From NCBI GenBank assembly GCA_902362715.1, contig CABIXN010000002.1:372001-436000 (forward strand): 64,000 nt of DNA. Reading direction: 5' to 3'. Within the stretch, counting starts at the first letter, position 1. Each line of letters opens with the position of its first letter. Shown here one piece after another: positions 33,282 to 42,247 of the stretch. Origin of the DNA: Lachnospiraceae bacterium (GTDB lineage Bacteria > Bacillota > Clostridia > Lachnospirales > Lachnospiraceae). The notes beneath the pieces are model-generated. The model saw nothing but the letters and a program-made list of their open reading frames with translations. It was not told the origin of the DNA and did no database searches. The position numbers were made by a program, and so were the translations under genes.

Positions 33282-33295
33282 AAGGGGGTGAGCCT

Positions 33296-34762
33296 GTGAT
33301 ACAGATTGACCATGTGACCTTCTCGTATGGGGAAGAAAGCGAGAGTGCCGGTGGTGTTCAGGATATAAACCTGAACATAGAGGATGGACAATTTATTGTA
33401 CTTTGCGGCGAAAGCGGCTGTGGAAAAACGACAATTACCCGCCTGATTAATGGATTGATCCCTCACTACTATGAGGGCAAAATGAATGGGAATGTTTGGG
33501 TGAATGGGGCAAAGGTTTCGGAGCAGCCCCTTTATGATACTGCAAAAACAGTTGGCAGCGTATTTCAAAATCCACGCTCTCAATTTTTTAATGTAGACAC
33601 GACCAGTGAAATTACATTCGGATGTGAAAATCTCGGCCAGCCAGAGCGAAGTATTCGAGAACGATTAGAAAAAACCGTCCGGGATTTTCATTTGGAGAAA
33701 CTGATGGGGCGCAATATTTTTCACCTATCCGGGGGAGAAAAACAGAAAATCGCCTGTGCCGGGGTGTCGATTATGGAACCTGATGTACTTGTTATGGACG
33801 AACCATCGTCTAACCTCGATGCTTCTTCTATTCTCGATTTGAGAGCCATACTTGCATTTTGGAAGGCGCAGGGAAAAACAATTATCGTGTCAGAACATCG
33901 GCTTTACTACCTGCGAGGCCTTGCGGATCATTTTATTTATATTACTGCCGGACAAGTGGAAAGGGATTACTCTGCGGCAGAGTTTGAGCAACTTACAGAG
34001 CAGCAAAGAGCCGATATGGGCCTTCGCACTTATATTCTTGAAGATTTGCTGCCGCCCGGAAGATCACCGCAAAGCGGAGAACAAATGGAGCTTCGCAATT
34101 TCTGTTTTGCCTATAAAAACGAACCGGAGACACTTCACATTCATGAAAGCAAAATTCCGGCGAACCGTATTGTAGGGATTATTGGAAATAATGGAGCTGG
34201 AAAATCGACTTTCTCCCGGTGCTTTTGCGGTTTGGAAAAGCGGTGCGGCGAAGTTATATGGAATGGAAAAGCCTACCGTCCCAAAGACAGGTTGAATACC
34301 TGCTATATGGTAATGCAGGAAGTCAATCATCAGCTTTTTACGGAAACAGTGTTAGATGAGGTTTTAATCAGCATGGAGGACGAAAGCGAGGAGCAGGCAG
34401 AAAGAATCCTTGCCGAGTTAGATTTGACAGATGTGGGAGACAGACACCCCATGTCCCTATCCGGCGGCCAGAAACAGCGGGTAGCGATTGCTTCGGCAAT
34501 CGCTTCTAAACGCTCTATCTTATTTTTTGATGAACCGACCAGCGGCCTTGATTATAAGCACATGAAAGAGGTTGCAAATGTCCTGCGGCAAGTCAGGGAC
34601 ACGGGTATTACCGTGTATGTCATTACTCATGACCTTGAGTTGATATTAGACTGTTGTACGGATATTGTTCATTTTGAAGATGGTTCTATCATCGACCAAT
34701 TTCCAATGGATGCGGATGGACTTGAAAAAATTAGAAACTTTTTTCTAAGGGGGTATTTGTAA
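33296..34762 (+). CDS. ECF ATPase 2, two fused ABC domains
   Basis: A 488-residue double ABC ATPase. Domain 1 has GESGCGKTT, LSGGEKQKIA and VMDEPSSNLD; domain 2 has GNNGAGKSTF, LSGGQKQRVA and FFDEPTSGLD. The GTG at 33296 follows AAAGGGGGTGA and begins MIQIDHVTFSYG, in line with ATPases 1 and 3. It belongs to the same transcript as the following YbtP-like gene, whose start is two bases after its stop. Confidence 0.9.
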   Translation: MIQIDHVTFSYGEESESAGGVQDINLNIEDGQFIVLCGESGCGKTTITRLINGLIPHYYEGKMNGNVWVNGAKVSEQPLYDTAKTVGSVFQNPRSQFFNVDTTSEITFGCENLGQPERSIRERLEKTVRDFHLEKLMGRNIFHLSGGEKQKIACAGVSIMEPDVLVMDEPSSNLDASSILDLRAILAFWKAQGKTIIVSEHRLYYLRGLADHFIYITAGQVERDYSAAEFEQLTEQQRADMGLRTYILEDLLPPGRSPQSGEQMELRNFCFAYKNEPETLHIHESKIPANRIVGIIGNNGAGKSTFSRCFCGLEKRCGEVIWNGKAYRPKDRLNTCYMVMQEVNHQLFTETVLDEVLISMEDESEEQAERILAELDLTDVGDRHPMSLSGGQKQRVAIASAIASKRSILFFDEPTSGLDYKHMKEVANVLRQVRDTGITVYVITHDLELILDCCTDIVHFEDGSIIDQFPMDADGLEKIRNFFLRGYL

Positions 34763-34763
34763 A

Positions 34764-36509
34764 GTGAAAGAAGAAAAGAAAGAGTCACCCATAGGCGTCT
34801 TATGGGGATGGGGCAAACCCTATCACGGGAAATTCATCGGTAGCATTATCCTTGCGGTATTAGGCGTGGCCTGCCAGATGGTGCCTTATTTCTGTGTGGC
34901 ACATATTGTTACGCTGATGTTGTCCGGGGATCAGAATTTTTCGCACTATACAGCAGCTTGTGTTATTGCACTTTGCGGTTATTTGGGAAAAGTCATATTC
35001 TCAAATCTTTCCACAACAATTTCTCACACGGCGACCTATTACACGCTGTGCGATCTGCGGGAGAATATCACCGCAAAGCTGGCCTGCGTCCCGATGGGGA
35101 CGATTTTAGATACTCCGTCCGGCCAGTATAAAACAACGATTGTTGACCGGGTGGAAGGTATGGAGCCAACCTTCGCGCACCTAATCCCGGAAATGACCGC
35201 AAATGTGCTGGTGCCGCTTGTGATCGCTGTGTACCTGTTCCTTTTGGACTGGCGCATGGCGCTTCTGTCCCTTGTTACGCTGGTGGTGGGCCTTGCTGTT
35301 ATGTCTGCCGGTATGAAGAATTATCCCGTCAAATGGGAGGGTGCTGTCAAGGCAGGCAAGCAGATGGCAAACGCCATTGTAGAGTACATCGGCGGGATTG
35401 AGGTGGTAAAGGCGTTCAGCCAGTCCGCCGGTTCCTACAAAAAATATTCTGACGCAGTGAATTATAACGCCAACTACTATGTGGACTGGATGCGGGAAAA
35501 CCAGAAAACCATGAGTGCCTACAACGCCATCCTGCCCTCGGTGCTGATTTGCGTGCTGCCCTGCGGTTTTGCGTTCTGGCTCTCCGGCAGTCTGGAGCTT
35601 TCCACCTTCCTGTCCATTGTGATTTTTTCGCTGGGGCTGATTGGGCCGATTATTGCGGCCTTTACCTTTACGGACGATCTGGCTGTACTGGGGACAAATG
35701 TGGAAGAAATCAGCCAGCTTTTGAACGCCGAAGAACTGAACCATAAGGACGCGCCGGTTAAGCTGGAAGATACCGGCATTTCTCTTAGGTCTGTGTCTTT
35801 TTCCTATGACGGGACAACAGAGGTTTTGCATGATGTGAGCCTTGCCATCCGCCCCGGAACCATGACCGCCCTTGTGGGACCGTCCGGCTCCGGTAAATCC
35901 ACGGTGGCAAAACTGATTGCCGGGTATTGGGATGTTACATCCGGCAGCATTACCCTCGGGGGTTATGAACTGAAAGATATTCCGCTGTCCGAAATTTCAG
36001 ACCAGATTTCCTATGTGTCCCAGGACAACTATCTGTTTAACCGCAGTATTAGAGAAAATATCCGTATGGGAAGGCCCGGCGCCACAGATGCAGAGGTGGA
36101 ACAGGCCGCCAAACAAAGTGGCTGCGACGCTTTTATCCGCAGGCTGGACAATGGCTACGATACGATTGTCGGCAGCGCCGGTTCCCACCTTTCCGGCGGG
36201 GAGCGCCAGCGTATTGCCATCGCCCGCGCCATGCTGAAAAATGCGCCGGTTGTCATTTTAGACGAGGCAACAGCCTACATTGACCCCGAAAATGAGGCGC
36301 TGGTACAGAAAGCCATTTCCGCTTTAACTGTCGGCAAAACCCTGATTGTGATCGCACACCGGCTGTCTACCATTGTTGGTGCGGACAACATCGTTGTTGT
36401 GAAGGATGGAACCGTCCACGCACAGGGTACGCATGAGAAACTGTTGGAAACCTGCCCCCTCTACCGGGATATGTGGCAGGCGCATATCGGCGCGAAAGAC
36501 CAGATGTAA
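34764..36509 (+). CDS. ABC transporter 2P (YbtP/IrtA-like, fused permease-ATPase)
   Basis: A 581-residue protein with an exporter-fold six-helix domain (residues about 20-310) and one ABC domain (340-575: GPSGSGKST, LSGGERQRIA, ILDEATAYIDPE, switch His in IAHRLST). It forms a natural pair with the next gene. Pairs of this kind next to AraC and iron regulators include YbtPQ and IrtAB, which import siderophores despite the exporter fold; that parallel is the basis for the call. GTG start with AGGGGG upstream. It may alternatively be a true exporter. Confidence 0.85.
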   Translation: MKEEKKESPIGVLWGWGKPYHGKFIGSIILAVLGVACQMVPYFCVAHIVTLMLSGDQNFSHYTAACVIALCGYLGKVIFSNLSTTISHTATYYTLCDLRENITAKLACVPMGTILDTPSGQYKTTIVDRVEGMEPTFAHLIPEMTANVLVPLVIAVYLFLLDWRMALLSLVTLVVGLAVMSAGMKNYPVKWEGAVKAGKQMANAIVEYIGGIEVVKAFSQSAGSYKKYSDAVNYNANYYVDWMRENQKTMSAYNAILPSVLICVLPCGFAFWLSGSLELSTFLSIVIFSLGLIGPIIAAFTFTDDLAVLGTNVEEISQLLNAEELNHKDAPVKLEDTGISLRSVSFSYDGTTEVLHDVSLAIRPGTMTALVGPSGSGKSTVAKLIAGYWDVTSGSITLGGYELKDIPLSEISDQISYVSQDNYLFNRSIRENIRMGRPGATDAEVEQAAKQSGCDAFIRRLDNGYDTIVGSAGSHLSGGERQRIAIARAMLKNAPVVILDEATAYIDPENEALVQKAISALTVGKTLIVIAHRLSTIVGADNIVVVKDGTVHAQGTHEKLLETCPLYRDMWQAHIGAKDQM

Positions 36510-36523
36510 GGGGGTGTTGTCAG

Positions 36524-38260
36524 ATGTATGGAACATTGAAAAAAATCTTTGCTTTTGCAGGCAGCAAAAAGGGGCTTTTGAAAAAATCCCTGTTGTTTGC
36601 GTTCCTGTCCGGGCTGTTTTCAGCCATGCAGTTTGCCGCCCTCTTTGTAGTGATCGGTGCGCTGGTATCTGACAACCGGGACGGAAAGTTTATCTGGATC
36701 TCGTTGGGAATTATGGCGGTATCCCTCATCGGGCGTATCATCACGACCTACTTTTCCACGATGGAGCAAACGGAAACCGGCTATTGCATGGTAGCGGAAA
36801 AGCGTATCCACATTGGAGATCGGCTGCGCTATATCCCGATGGGCTACTTCAACAAGAATAGTATCGGGAACATTACCGCCATTGTTACAACGACTTTGGG
36901 CGATGTAGAGAACTCGGCGGCTCGTGTCCTAGTGTCTGTACTGGGTGGATTTTTCAACTCAGTGGCGCTTGTCATTGTCCTGCTGATATTCGACTGGCGG
37001 ATCGGGCTTGTGGCTGCTGTCGGTGTCCTTCTTTATCTTGCAGCGGCGGAACTGGCCCTCCGCAAGTCTGCGGCTCTAAGCTCGGTACGCCAGCACACGC
37101 AGGAGTCTCTTGTGGAGTCCGTGTTGGAGTACATTCAGGGCATGGGGATTGTCAAAGCATTTGGCCTTGAACGGGACAGCACACAATCCATTGGAAACGC
37201 TATTCAGGCAAGCTGCCGGGATAACCTGAAACTGACAAAAGCCAGCGTTCCCTATGACGCTATCAAGCAAGTGGTTGTCCGGGTGTTCAGCGTCCTGCTG
37301 TTGCTGGCCTCAGTCTGGTTCTGGCTGGATGGCTCTTTGCCGCTGGCCTACGGCCTGATTTTGGTAATCGCTTCTTTTATGGTGTTCAACGATTTGGAGA
37401 ACGCCGGGAATATGGCCTCTCTGCTGCAAATGCTAGCGGCCTCGATGGATACGGCAAACTCCATTGATGACACGCCGGTGATGGACGAGAAAGGCGCTGA
37501 CATTACGCCGAAGTCCAGCGAAATCGTGTTTGACAAGGTGGATTTTTCCTACGCAGACCGCAAGATATTGGATCAGGTCAGCTTTACCATTCCCGAAAAA
37601 ACGACTACGGCCATTGTAGGCCCTTCCGGGGCAGGTAAGACAACGATGTGCAACCTGATTGCCCGCTTTTGGGATGTGAACGCCGGGAAGATTACCATAG
37701 GCGGTACGGATGTACGGGATTTCAAACTGGACAGCCTGATGAAGAATATCTCGATGGTGTTTCAGAGCGTGTACCTCTTTGCAGATACGATTGAGAACAA
37801 TATCAAGTTTGGCTGCCCGGACGCTACCCATGAGCAGGTGGTTGAGGCGGCGAAAAAGGCTTGCTGCCATGACTTTATTTCTGCCCTGCCGGATGGTTAT
37901 GATACTGTGATTGGCGAGGGCGGCGGCACTCTGTCAGGCGGCGAGAAACAGCGGATTTCCATCGCACGTGCCATGCTGAAAAATGCGCCCATCATCATTT
38001 TGGATGAGGCGACAAGCAGCGTTGACCCGGAAAATGAGGATGAATTGCAGCGGGCTATCGAGGCGCTGACCCATGATAAGACTATCATCATGATTGCCCA
38101 CCGGCTGAAAACCGTTCGCAACGCCGACCAGATCCTTGTGCTGGACAACGCTCATATCGTTCAGCGCGGCACTCATGCGGAGTTGATCCGGCAAAAGGGC
38201 CTGTATGCCGACTTTGTATCGGCCAGACAGGAGGCTATCGGCTGGAAGTTGGCTCAGTAA
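36524..38260 (+). CDS. ABC transporter 2Q (YbtQ/IrtB-like, fused permease-ATPase)
   Basis: A 578-residue partner of 2P, with six membrane helices and an ABC domain (GPSGAGKTT, LSGGEKQRIS, ILDEATSSVDPE, IAHRLKT). The ATG at 36524 has AAGGGGGTG 8 bases upstream and stands 14 bases after the stop of 2P. The gene is followed after 11 bases by a DtxR-like regulator gene, so transporter and metal regulator are in one transcript. The pair with 2P is closely related to the pair at 46.1-49.6 kb. Confidence 0.87.
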   Translation: MYGTLKKIFAFAGSKKGLLKKSLLFAFLSGLFSAMQFAALFVVIGALVSDNRDGKFIWISLGIMAVSLIGRIITTYFSTMEQTETGYCMVAEKRIHIGDRLRYIPMGYFNKNSIGNITAIVTTTLGDVENSAARVLVSVLGGFFNSVALVIVLLIFDWRIGLVAAVGVLLYLAAAELALRKSAALSSVRQHTQESLVESVLEYIQGMGIVKAFGLERDSTQSIGNAIQASCRDNLKLTKASVPYDAIKQVVVRVFSVLLLLASVWFWLDGSLPLAYGLILVIASFMVFNDLENAGNMASLLQMLAASMDTANSIDDTPVMDEKGADITPKSSEIVFDKVDFSYADRKILDQVSFTIPEKTTTAIVGPSGAGKTTMCNLIARFWDVNAGKITIGGTDVRDFKLDSLMKNISMVFQSVYLFADTIENNIKFGCPDATHEQVVEAAKKACCHDFISALPDGYDTVIGEGGGTLSGGEKQRISIARAMLKNAPIIILDEATSSVDPENEDELQRAIEALTHDKTIIMIAHRLKTVRNADQILVLDNAHIVQRGTHAELIRQKGLYADFVSARQEAIGWKLAQ

Positions 38261-38271
38261 AGGAGGTTCAG

Positions 38272-38652
38272 ATGAAACTTCATGCGTCCGGGGAGGACTA
38301 TTTGGAAACTATCCTTGTTCTCCAAAAGAAACTCGGTATGGTGCGTTCTGTAGATGTTGCCCGCTATATGGGAGTGTCAAAGCCAAGTGTATGTGTGGCG
38401 GTCAACACTCTGAAAGACGGTGGATTTCTCACAATGGATGAGGATCACTTTCTCCATTTGACCAATGAGGGCCGAGCAACTGCAGAAAAAATCTACGAGC
38501 GACACTGTTTCTTCACCGAGCAGCTTATTGCCGCAGGCGTTGATCCTAAGACTGCGGAGAATGATGCCTGCCGGATGGAGCATGTGATAAGTACAGAAAG
38601 TTTTGAAAAGATAAAGGCGGCAGCCAAGCCCGATACGAAAATAGAAAAATAA
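38272..38652 (+). CDS. DtxR/MntR-like metal-dependent regulator 1
   Basis: A 126-residue regulator with the DtxR-type winged helix (VRSVDVARYMGVSKPSVCVAVNTLKDGGFL) and a short dimer domain; it lacks the C-terminal SH3-like domain, as in MntR. Candidate metal ligands are visible: Glu8/Asp9/Glu12 in SGEDYLE, the His in YERHCFF and Glu-His in CRMEHVIS. It is last in operon 2. Likely targets are the GTTAG-N6-CTAAC boxes. It differs at about 13 of 117 positions from the copy at 49650. Confidence 0.88.
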   Translation: MKLHASGEDYLETILVLQKKLGMVRSVDVARYMGVSKPSVCVAVNTLKDGGFLTMDEDHFLHLTNEGRATAEKIYERHCFFTEQLIAAGVDPKTAENDACRMEHVISTESFEKIKAAAKPDTKIEK

Positions 38653-38663
38653 ACTGATTTTTT

Positions 38664-38699
38664 AGGCGGCCCTGGAGATTTTCTGGAGCCGTCTGTTTT
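38664..38699 (+). terminator. Terminator after operon 2
   Basis: AGGCGGC (38664-38670) pairs with GCCGTCT (38688-38694) with one wobble and is followed by GTTTTA. It ends the long ECF 2 to DtxR 1 transcript. The T tract is short. Confidence 0.6.
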
Positions 38700-38719
38700 A
38701 CGTTAAGAGGAGATTCTTA

Positions 38720-39163
38720 GTGAAGAAAATAGAAATTGTTGCAAGGATTTTTTGCGATGGAGTGAATACAGGAGAAAAAACTTTACTGGAATGGACGGAT
38801 GAGGAAGAAAAAGCAGACAGCAAACTGGTCTGTTCCATTTTATATTATCCAGGTCTGGAAATTCGTCTAAGCCAACGTAGGGTATTGAAGGATGGAAAAG
38901 AGATTCATCTATCAAGATATGAATATGGGGTCTTAAGTTTTATGGCGCAGCATCCAGGCACTTTATTCACCAAAGAAGAAATTTTTGAGAACGTTTGGGC
39001 GGAAGATAGTGAAAGCTGTTTATCAGCGGTGACAAATACAATAAACCGCATCCGGCAAAAAGTGGAAGATCATAAAGAAACCCCAGTTTATATTCAAACG
39101 GTATCCAATTTAGGATATGTTTTTGCAATGGATAAAGATTTTAGGCGCAAAATTGCGAAGTAA
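38720..39163 (+). CDS. Winged-helix DNA-binding protein (OmpR/PhoB C-terminal type), no receiver
   Basis: A 147-residue protein. Residues 45-140 form an OmpR/PhoB-type winged helix (LSRYEYGVLSFMAQHPGTLFTKEEIFENVW and TNTINRIRQKVEDH, YIQTVSNLGYVF). The N-terminal 40 residues are too short for a response-regulator receiver, and no histidine kinase is adjacent, so it is probably a stand-alone regulator. GTG start with AGAGGAGA upstream. Its place between ECF sets 2 and 3 gives no clear target. Confidence 0.8.
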   Translation: MKKIEIVARIFCDGVNTGEKTLLEWTDEEEKADSKLVCSILYYPGLEIRLSQRRVLKDGKEIHLSRYEYGVLSFMAQHPGTLFTKEEIFENVWAEDSESCLSAVTNTINRIRQKVEDHKETPVYIQTVSNLGYVFAMDKDFRRKIAK

Positions 39164-39224
39164 ACAAAGCATCGATTTAAAAATAGCAGAGGTTGTTGTA
39201 TGATAATAGCCAGGAGGTGCTAGG

Positions 39225-39833
39225 ATGGATGCTCAAAAATTTGGCACTTTTATCGCACAGTGCCGCAAAGAAAAGGGTATGACACAATCAGAACTGGCAG
39301 CAAAAATAATGGTAACAGATAAAGCGGTAAGCCGTTGGGAACGGGGAAAAGGCTTCCCGGATATCAATTTGCTTCTGCCCTTAGCAGAGGCTCTTGAAGT
39401 ATCAGTTTTGGAATTAATGCACTCGGAGAGACAAAAAGAAAAAGCCCAACTTTTTCAGGACGATACGGCTATTGTTCATTTGATGGAAAATGCTGTTGAA
39501 ATGAATAAGCGAAATAAACATCAGGATAGGCTTATTACATGTATTGCGTGTATCACAATGCTGTTTGTTACATTTTTTATAAAATTTTATGGCTATGGAA
39601 GTATAGGCGGAGGAATTGTTGCAGGCGCTTTTATTGCATTTATTCCCATAGGGCTTTATCTTCTTATCAGCAACAGGAAAGACATTACAGGCAGAAAAAT
39701 CTACGCCATATTTACGGTGTTGGGGATCTGCCTGACTTTAGCTTTATTAACTTTTTTGCATGTAAATCTACAGATCCTGATATGGGGAACTTTCTTTTTG
39801 CTTTTCCTTATTATAATTGTGCTGATAGCATAA
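39225..39833 (+). CDS. XRE regulator with C-terminal membrane segments
   Basis: A 202-residue protein. Residues 7-65 are a clear XRE helix-turn-helix (IAQCRKEKGMTQSELAAKIM, DKAVSRWERGKGFPDI). From residue 100 on there are four hydrophobic segments (LITCIACITMLFVTFFI onward), so the DNA-binding domain is tethered to the membrane. Such fusions sense membrane or cell-surface stress in Firmicutes, but no ligand is evident here. The ribosome binding site GGAGG precedes the ATG. A strong terminator follows at 39913. Confidence 0.85.
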   Translation: MDAQKFGTFIAQCRKEKGMTQSELAAKIMVTDKAVSRWERGKGFPDINLLLPLAEALEVSVLELMHSERQKEKAQLFQDDTAIVHLMENAVEMNKRNKHQDRLITCIACITMLFVTFFIKFYGYGSIGGGIVAGAFIAFIPIGLYLLISNRKDITGRKIYAIFTVLGICLTLALLTFLHVNLQILIWGTFFLLFLIIIVLIA

Positions 39834-39912
39834 TGCATTTTCATGCAGATACCAGCATTCTGAAAATATAGAGTATTTGGAAAATTGAAATTCAGATTTG
39901 CTTTCTTTAGAG

Positions 39913-39949
39913 CTAAGCGCCAGGGGAATTTTCGGCGCTTAGTTTTTTT
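39913..39949 (+). terminator. Strong rho-independent terminator
   Basis: CTAAGCGCC (39913-39921) and GGCGCTTAG (39934-39942) form a perfect 9-bp stem followed by seven T. It isolates the XRE gene from the metal-regulated GNAT operon. Confidence 0.9.
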
Positions 39950-40006
39950 CATCATATCAGTACTTTTGCAGGACTATTTTCAGGGAAGGAATATTGTAAT
40001 CAGGAA

Positions 40007-40035
40007 TTGCAATTTGACAAAGATAAAGTTATAAT
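40007..40035 (+). promoter_or_regulatory. Promoter of the GNAT-methyltransferase operon
   Basis: TTGCAA (40007-40012) and TATAAT (40030-40035) are separated by 17 bases. The GTTAG-N6-CTAAC box begins 13 bases after the -10 element, over the expected transcription start. Confidence 0.75.
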
Positions 40036-40048
40036 AGGATCATCTAAA

Positions 40049-40064
40049 GTTAGAAATGACTAAC
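40049..40064. promoter_or_regulatory. GTTAG-N6-CTAAC box 3, upstream of the GNAT operon
   Basis: GTTAGAAATGACTAAC lies 26 bases before the ATG at 40091 and just downstream of a good promoter. Repression by steric block at the start site is the simplest reading. This box ties the GNAT-methyltransferase operon to the ECF operons. Confidence 0.75.
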
Positions 40065-40090
40065 CATAAAATGCAGGAGGTGGGTTTATT

Positions 40091-40720
40091 ATGTTTATAA
40101 TCCGGCCATATAGAGAACAGGATGCAGTTGGCTGCGGCCAATGTTTTTATGAAGGTTTTTTTACTTGCCCTATCAATGCCAATGACCGGATCTTTCTGCG
40201 GGATTATGCCCAGGTTCTCATAGAAAAGTGCAGTTTTACTTATGTGGCGGAATCGCCGGATCATCAGATCGTAGGGTTTATTTCCGGAAATTATGATAAA
40301 AAAATCCGCCTGCGGAAAACAAATTCTGACCACTGTAAAAGACATTATGGGGCATGGTGCCGGATGTTTTTTAAGTTTTATTTGAAACAATATCATTTGT
40401 CTAAAGCTTTCCAGAAGCAGTTTGACGCTTTCTTTTTGCAGCTGCGTGAGCGGGATGAGAAATTTTTTACCGGCTGTGACCTGGAGTTGGTGGCGCTGTC
40501 ATCCAGAAAAGCTTACCGTAAAGGGCTGGGGACAGCGCTTATGGAAAAGTTTATGGACAGAGCCAAAGCAGATGGAGCAGATACCGTAAAACTGATGACG
40601 AATACACTGGCTTCCTGGGAGTTTTATGAAAAACGTGGTTTTACAAAAGCGGCAGAAAAATTATTCCCGGATGGTTCCGGTCATAAAACTATCATTTATG
40701 AATATCATGTGAACCGCTAA
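40091..40720 (+). CDS. GNAT family N-acetyltransferase
   Basis: A 209-residue acetyltransferase. The C-terminal half has the acetyl-CoA motif LSSRKAYRKGLGTALMEKFMDRAK and the late motif LASWEFYEKRGFTKAAEK. The N-terminal part (FIIRPYREQDAVGCGQCFYEGF) is GNAT-like as well. AGGAGGTGGG lies upstream of the ATG. First gene of a three-gene operon under box 3; the substrate is unknown. The shared box suggests a job under metal limitation, perhaps modifying a ligand or toxin, but that is only inference. Confidence 0.85.
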   Translation: MFIIRPYREQDAVGCGQCFYEGFFTCPINANDRIFLRDYAQVLIEKCSFTYVAESPDHQIVGFISGNYDKKIRLRKTNSDHCKRHYGAWCRMFFKFYLKQYHLSKAFQKQFDAFFLQLRERDEKFFTGCDLELVALSSRKAYRKGLGTALMEKFMDRAKADGADTVKLMTNTLASWEFYEKRGFTKAAEKLFPDGSGHKTIIYEYHVNR

Positions 40721-40745
40721 AAGATTTAAGGAGGCGTGTGAATTC

Positions 40746-41231
40746 ATGGTTGTATTGATAGAAAGTGTGGTAGGGATCTTTCTTTTTACGATTATAATTG
40801 TGCTGGTCACACTGAAGGATCCTATAGCGTCTGTCGGAGATTATCCCCCGGCAATCCGGAAAAAATGCATGGAATTGGGGCTTGTGGAAGAACGGAAGAA
40901 GCGTTTCACCAAAGGGGATATTGTGCGGAAGACCGCAGCGATGTTGGTGTTTATCGCAGCGCTTTCATGGACTTTGAAGTGTTTTAACGGTGCGCAGACA
41001 TTCTGGCAGGGCTTCAGGGATTCTTATCTGATCTGGCTGATCATCGATTGGTATGATGGGCTGATCCTGGACTGTGTCTGGTTCTGCCATTCCCGGCGGG
41101 TACGGATTCCGGGGACGGAGGATATGGAAGAATATAAAGATTACCGTTTCCACATCCGCCAGTCCGGTATCGGAATGCTCCTGGGTCTTCCTGCCTGTAT
41201 AGCCGTTGGCCTTTTTACAGCGCTGTTGTGA
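40746..41231 (+). CDS. Polytopic membrane protein of unknown function
   Basis: A 161-residue protein with hydrophobic segments at about 3-23, 66-84, 95-115 and 140-160. A soluble stretch (DYPPAIRKKCMELGLVEERKKRF) follows the first segment. I do not recognise the family. It lies 25 bases after the GNAT gene and 28 bases before the methyltransferase start, so it belongs to the same operon. AAGGAGG is present upstream. Confidence 0.75.
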   Translation: MVVLIESVVGIFLFTIIIVLVTLKDPIASVGDYPPAIRKKCMELGLVEERKKRFTKGDIVRKTAAMLVFIAALSWTLKCFNGAQTFWQGFRDSYLIWLIIDWYDGLILDCVWFCHSRRVRIPGTEDMEEYKDYRFHIRQSGIGMLLGLPACIAVGLFTALL

Positions 41232-41259
41232 CGGAATCATGAAGAAAGGAGACAATGAT

Positions 41260-42075
41260 ATGGTGGAAAAGAGGATCAAACAGGAAAATATTCACCTTGG
41301 AAGGCATGGGGAGGATTACGGGAATTGGATGTCTAACCCGGTATTTTATATGGCAGGAGGCCTTCTCGCCATAACGGCGGTATTGTCGGTATTGTCCTTT
41401 ACGGTGTTTCACATTACTGTGTTGGGCGTGATTTTTACAGGTGCTGTAGTTGTACTGCTGGCATTGCTCATATGGATCACATGGATACGGCGGCAGTACG
41501 CTTTCGATGGGGGCGGCATGATGGAAAAAGTCCATCAGGTTCTTCTGTTTCATCTTGATTATGATGGAAAAGGAAACTTGCTGGAGGTGGGCTGTGGTTC
41601 CGGGGCGCTATCCATCCGGGCGGCTCTCACATGGCAGGAATCCGTAGTCACCGGCATCGATTATTGGGGCGCTGTTTATCATTACAGCCAATCCCTCTGC
41701 GAAAAGAACGCAGCCAGCGAAGGGGTGGGATTTCGATGCATGTTCCGGCGGGGCGATGCCTGCAAATTAGATTTTCCCGATGGGAGTTTTGACGCCGTAG
41801 TGAGCAACTATGTCTACCATAATATCACCGGAACGGATAAGCAGGGGCTTCTTCTGGAAACCCTGCGGGTACTGAAAAAAGGCGGTGTGTTTGCCATTAA
41901 TGATGAGATGAAACCCCGGATGTACGGGGATATGGAAGTTTTTGCGCAGCGGCTTCGGGACATGGGTTACCAGGAAGTCCGCCTGATCGACACGGCAGAG
42001 GAAGCCTTCGGATCCCACCGCCGGGCGGCGATGATGATGCTGGGAGAGTCCCGGATGTTGGTGGGGCGGAAATAA
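41260..42075 (+). CDS. Membrane-linked class I SAM-dependent methyltransferase
   Basis: A 271-residue protein. Two membrane segments lie near residues 25-70 (MAGGLLAITAVLSVLSF and VLGVIFTGAVVVLLALLIW). A class I methyltransferase domain follows: motif I LLEVGCGSGALSIRAAL near 107, acidic GIDYWG, and the later AVVSNYVYHNITG and LRVLKKGGVFAINDEMK motifs. The ATG at 41260 has AGAAAGGAGAC 7 bases upstream; a longer in-frame start would overlap the upstream gene. Substrate is unknown; a membrane-associated small molecule is possible. Confidence 0.85.
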   Translation: MVEKRIKQENIHLGRHGEDYGNWMSNPVFYMAGGLLAITAVLSVLSFTVFHITVLGVIFTGAVVVLLALLIWITWIRRQYAFDGGGMMEKVHQVLLFHLDYDGKGNLLEVGCGSGALSIRAALTWQESVVTGIDYWGAVYHYSQSLCEKNAASEGVGFRCMFRRGDACKLDFPDGSFDAVVSNYVYHNITGTDKQGLLLETLRVLKKGGVFAINDEMKPRMYGDMEVFAQRLRDMGYQEVRLIDTAEEAFGSHRRAAMMMLGESRMLVGRK

Positions 42076-42175
42076 CTTTCTCGGTTTATGGCATGAGAAA
42101 ATTGGAAACCATATGGAGCATTTTCAACCTATCCAGAGTGGCACAGCCTATTTGGTTTTAGTAAAATATAATTAT

Positions 42176-42192
42176 GCGAAATCCTGTTTCGC
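42176..42192. promoter_or_regulatory. Small palindrome in the promoter of ECF operon 3
   Basis: GCGAAATCCTGTTTCGC has perfect 6-base arms and fills the stretch immediately upstream of a possible -10 element TATTTT (42193-42198). It may be a site for another regulator. Confidence 0.45.
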
Positions 42193-42210
42193 TATTTTTA
42201 ATCACAATAG

Positions 42211-42226
42211 GTTAGAGAAATCTAAC
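42211..42226. promoter_or_regulatory. GTTAG-N6-CTAAC box 4, upstream of ECF operon 3
   Basis: GTTAGAGAAATCTAAC lies 21 bases before the ATG at 42248, the same arrangement as boxes 1-3. Confidence 0.75.
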
Positions 42227-42247
42227 TGCGCTGGAGGTATGTAGAAA

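Noticed and set aside
27927..34762. ECF sets as cobalt or nickel (CbiMNQO) importers
   Set aside because: No CbiM or CbiN genes are present and the S components are MptD/Trep_Strep-like, with no B12 or urease context.
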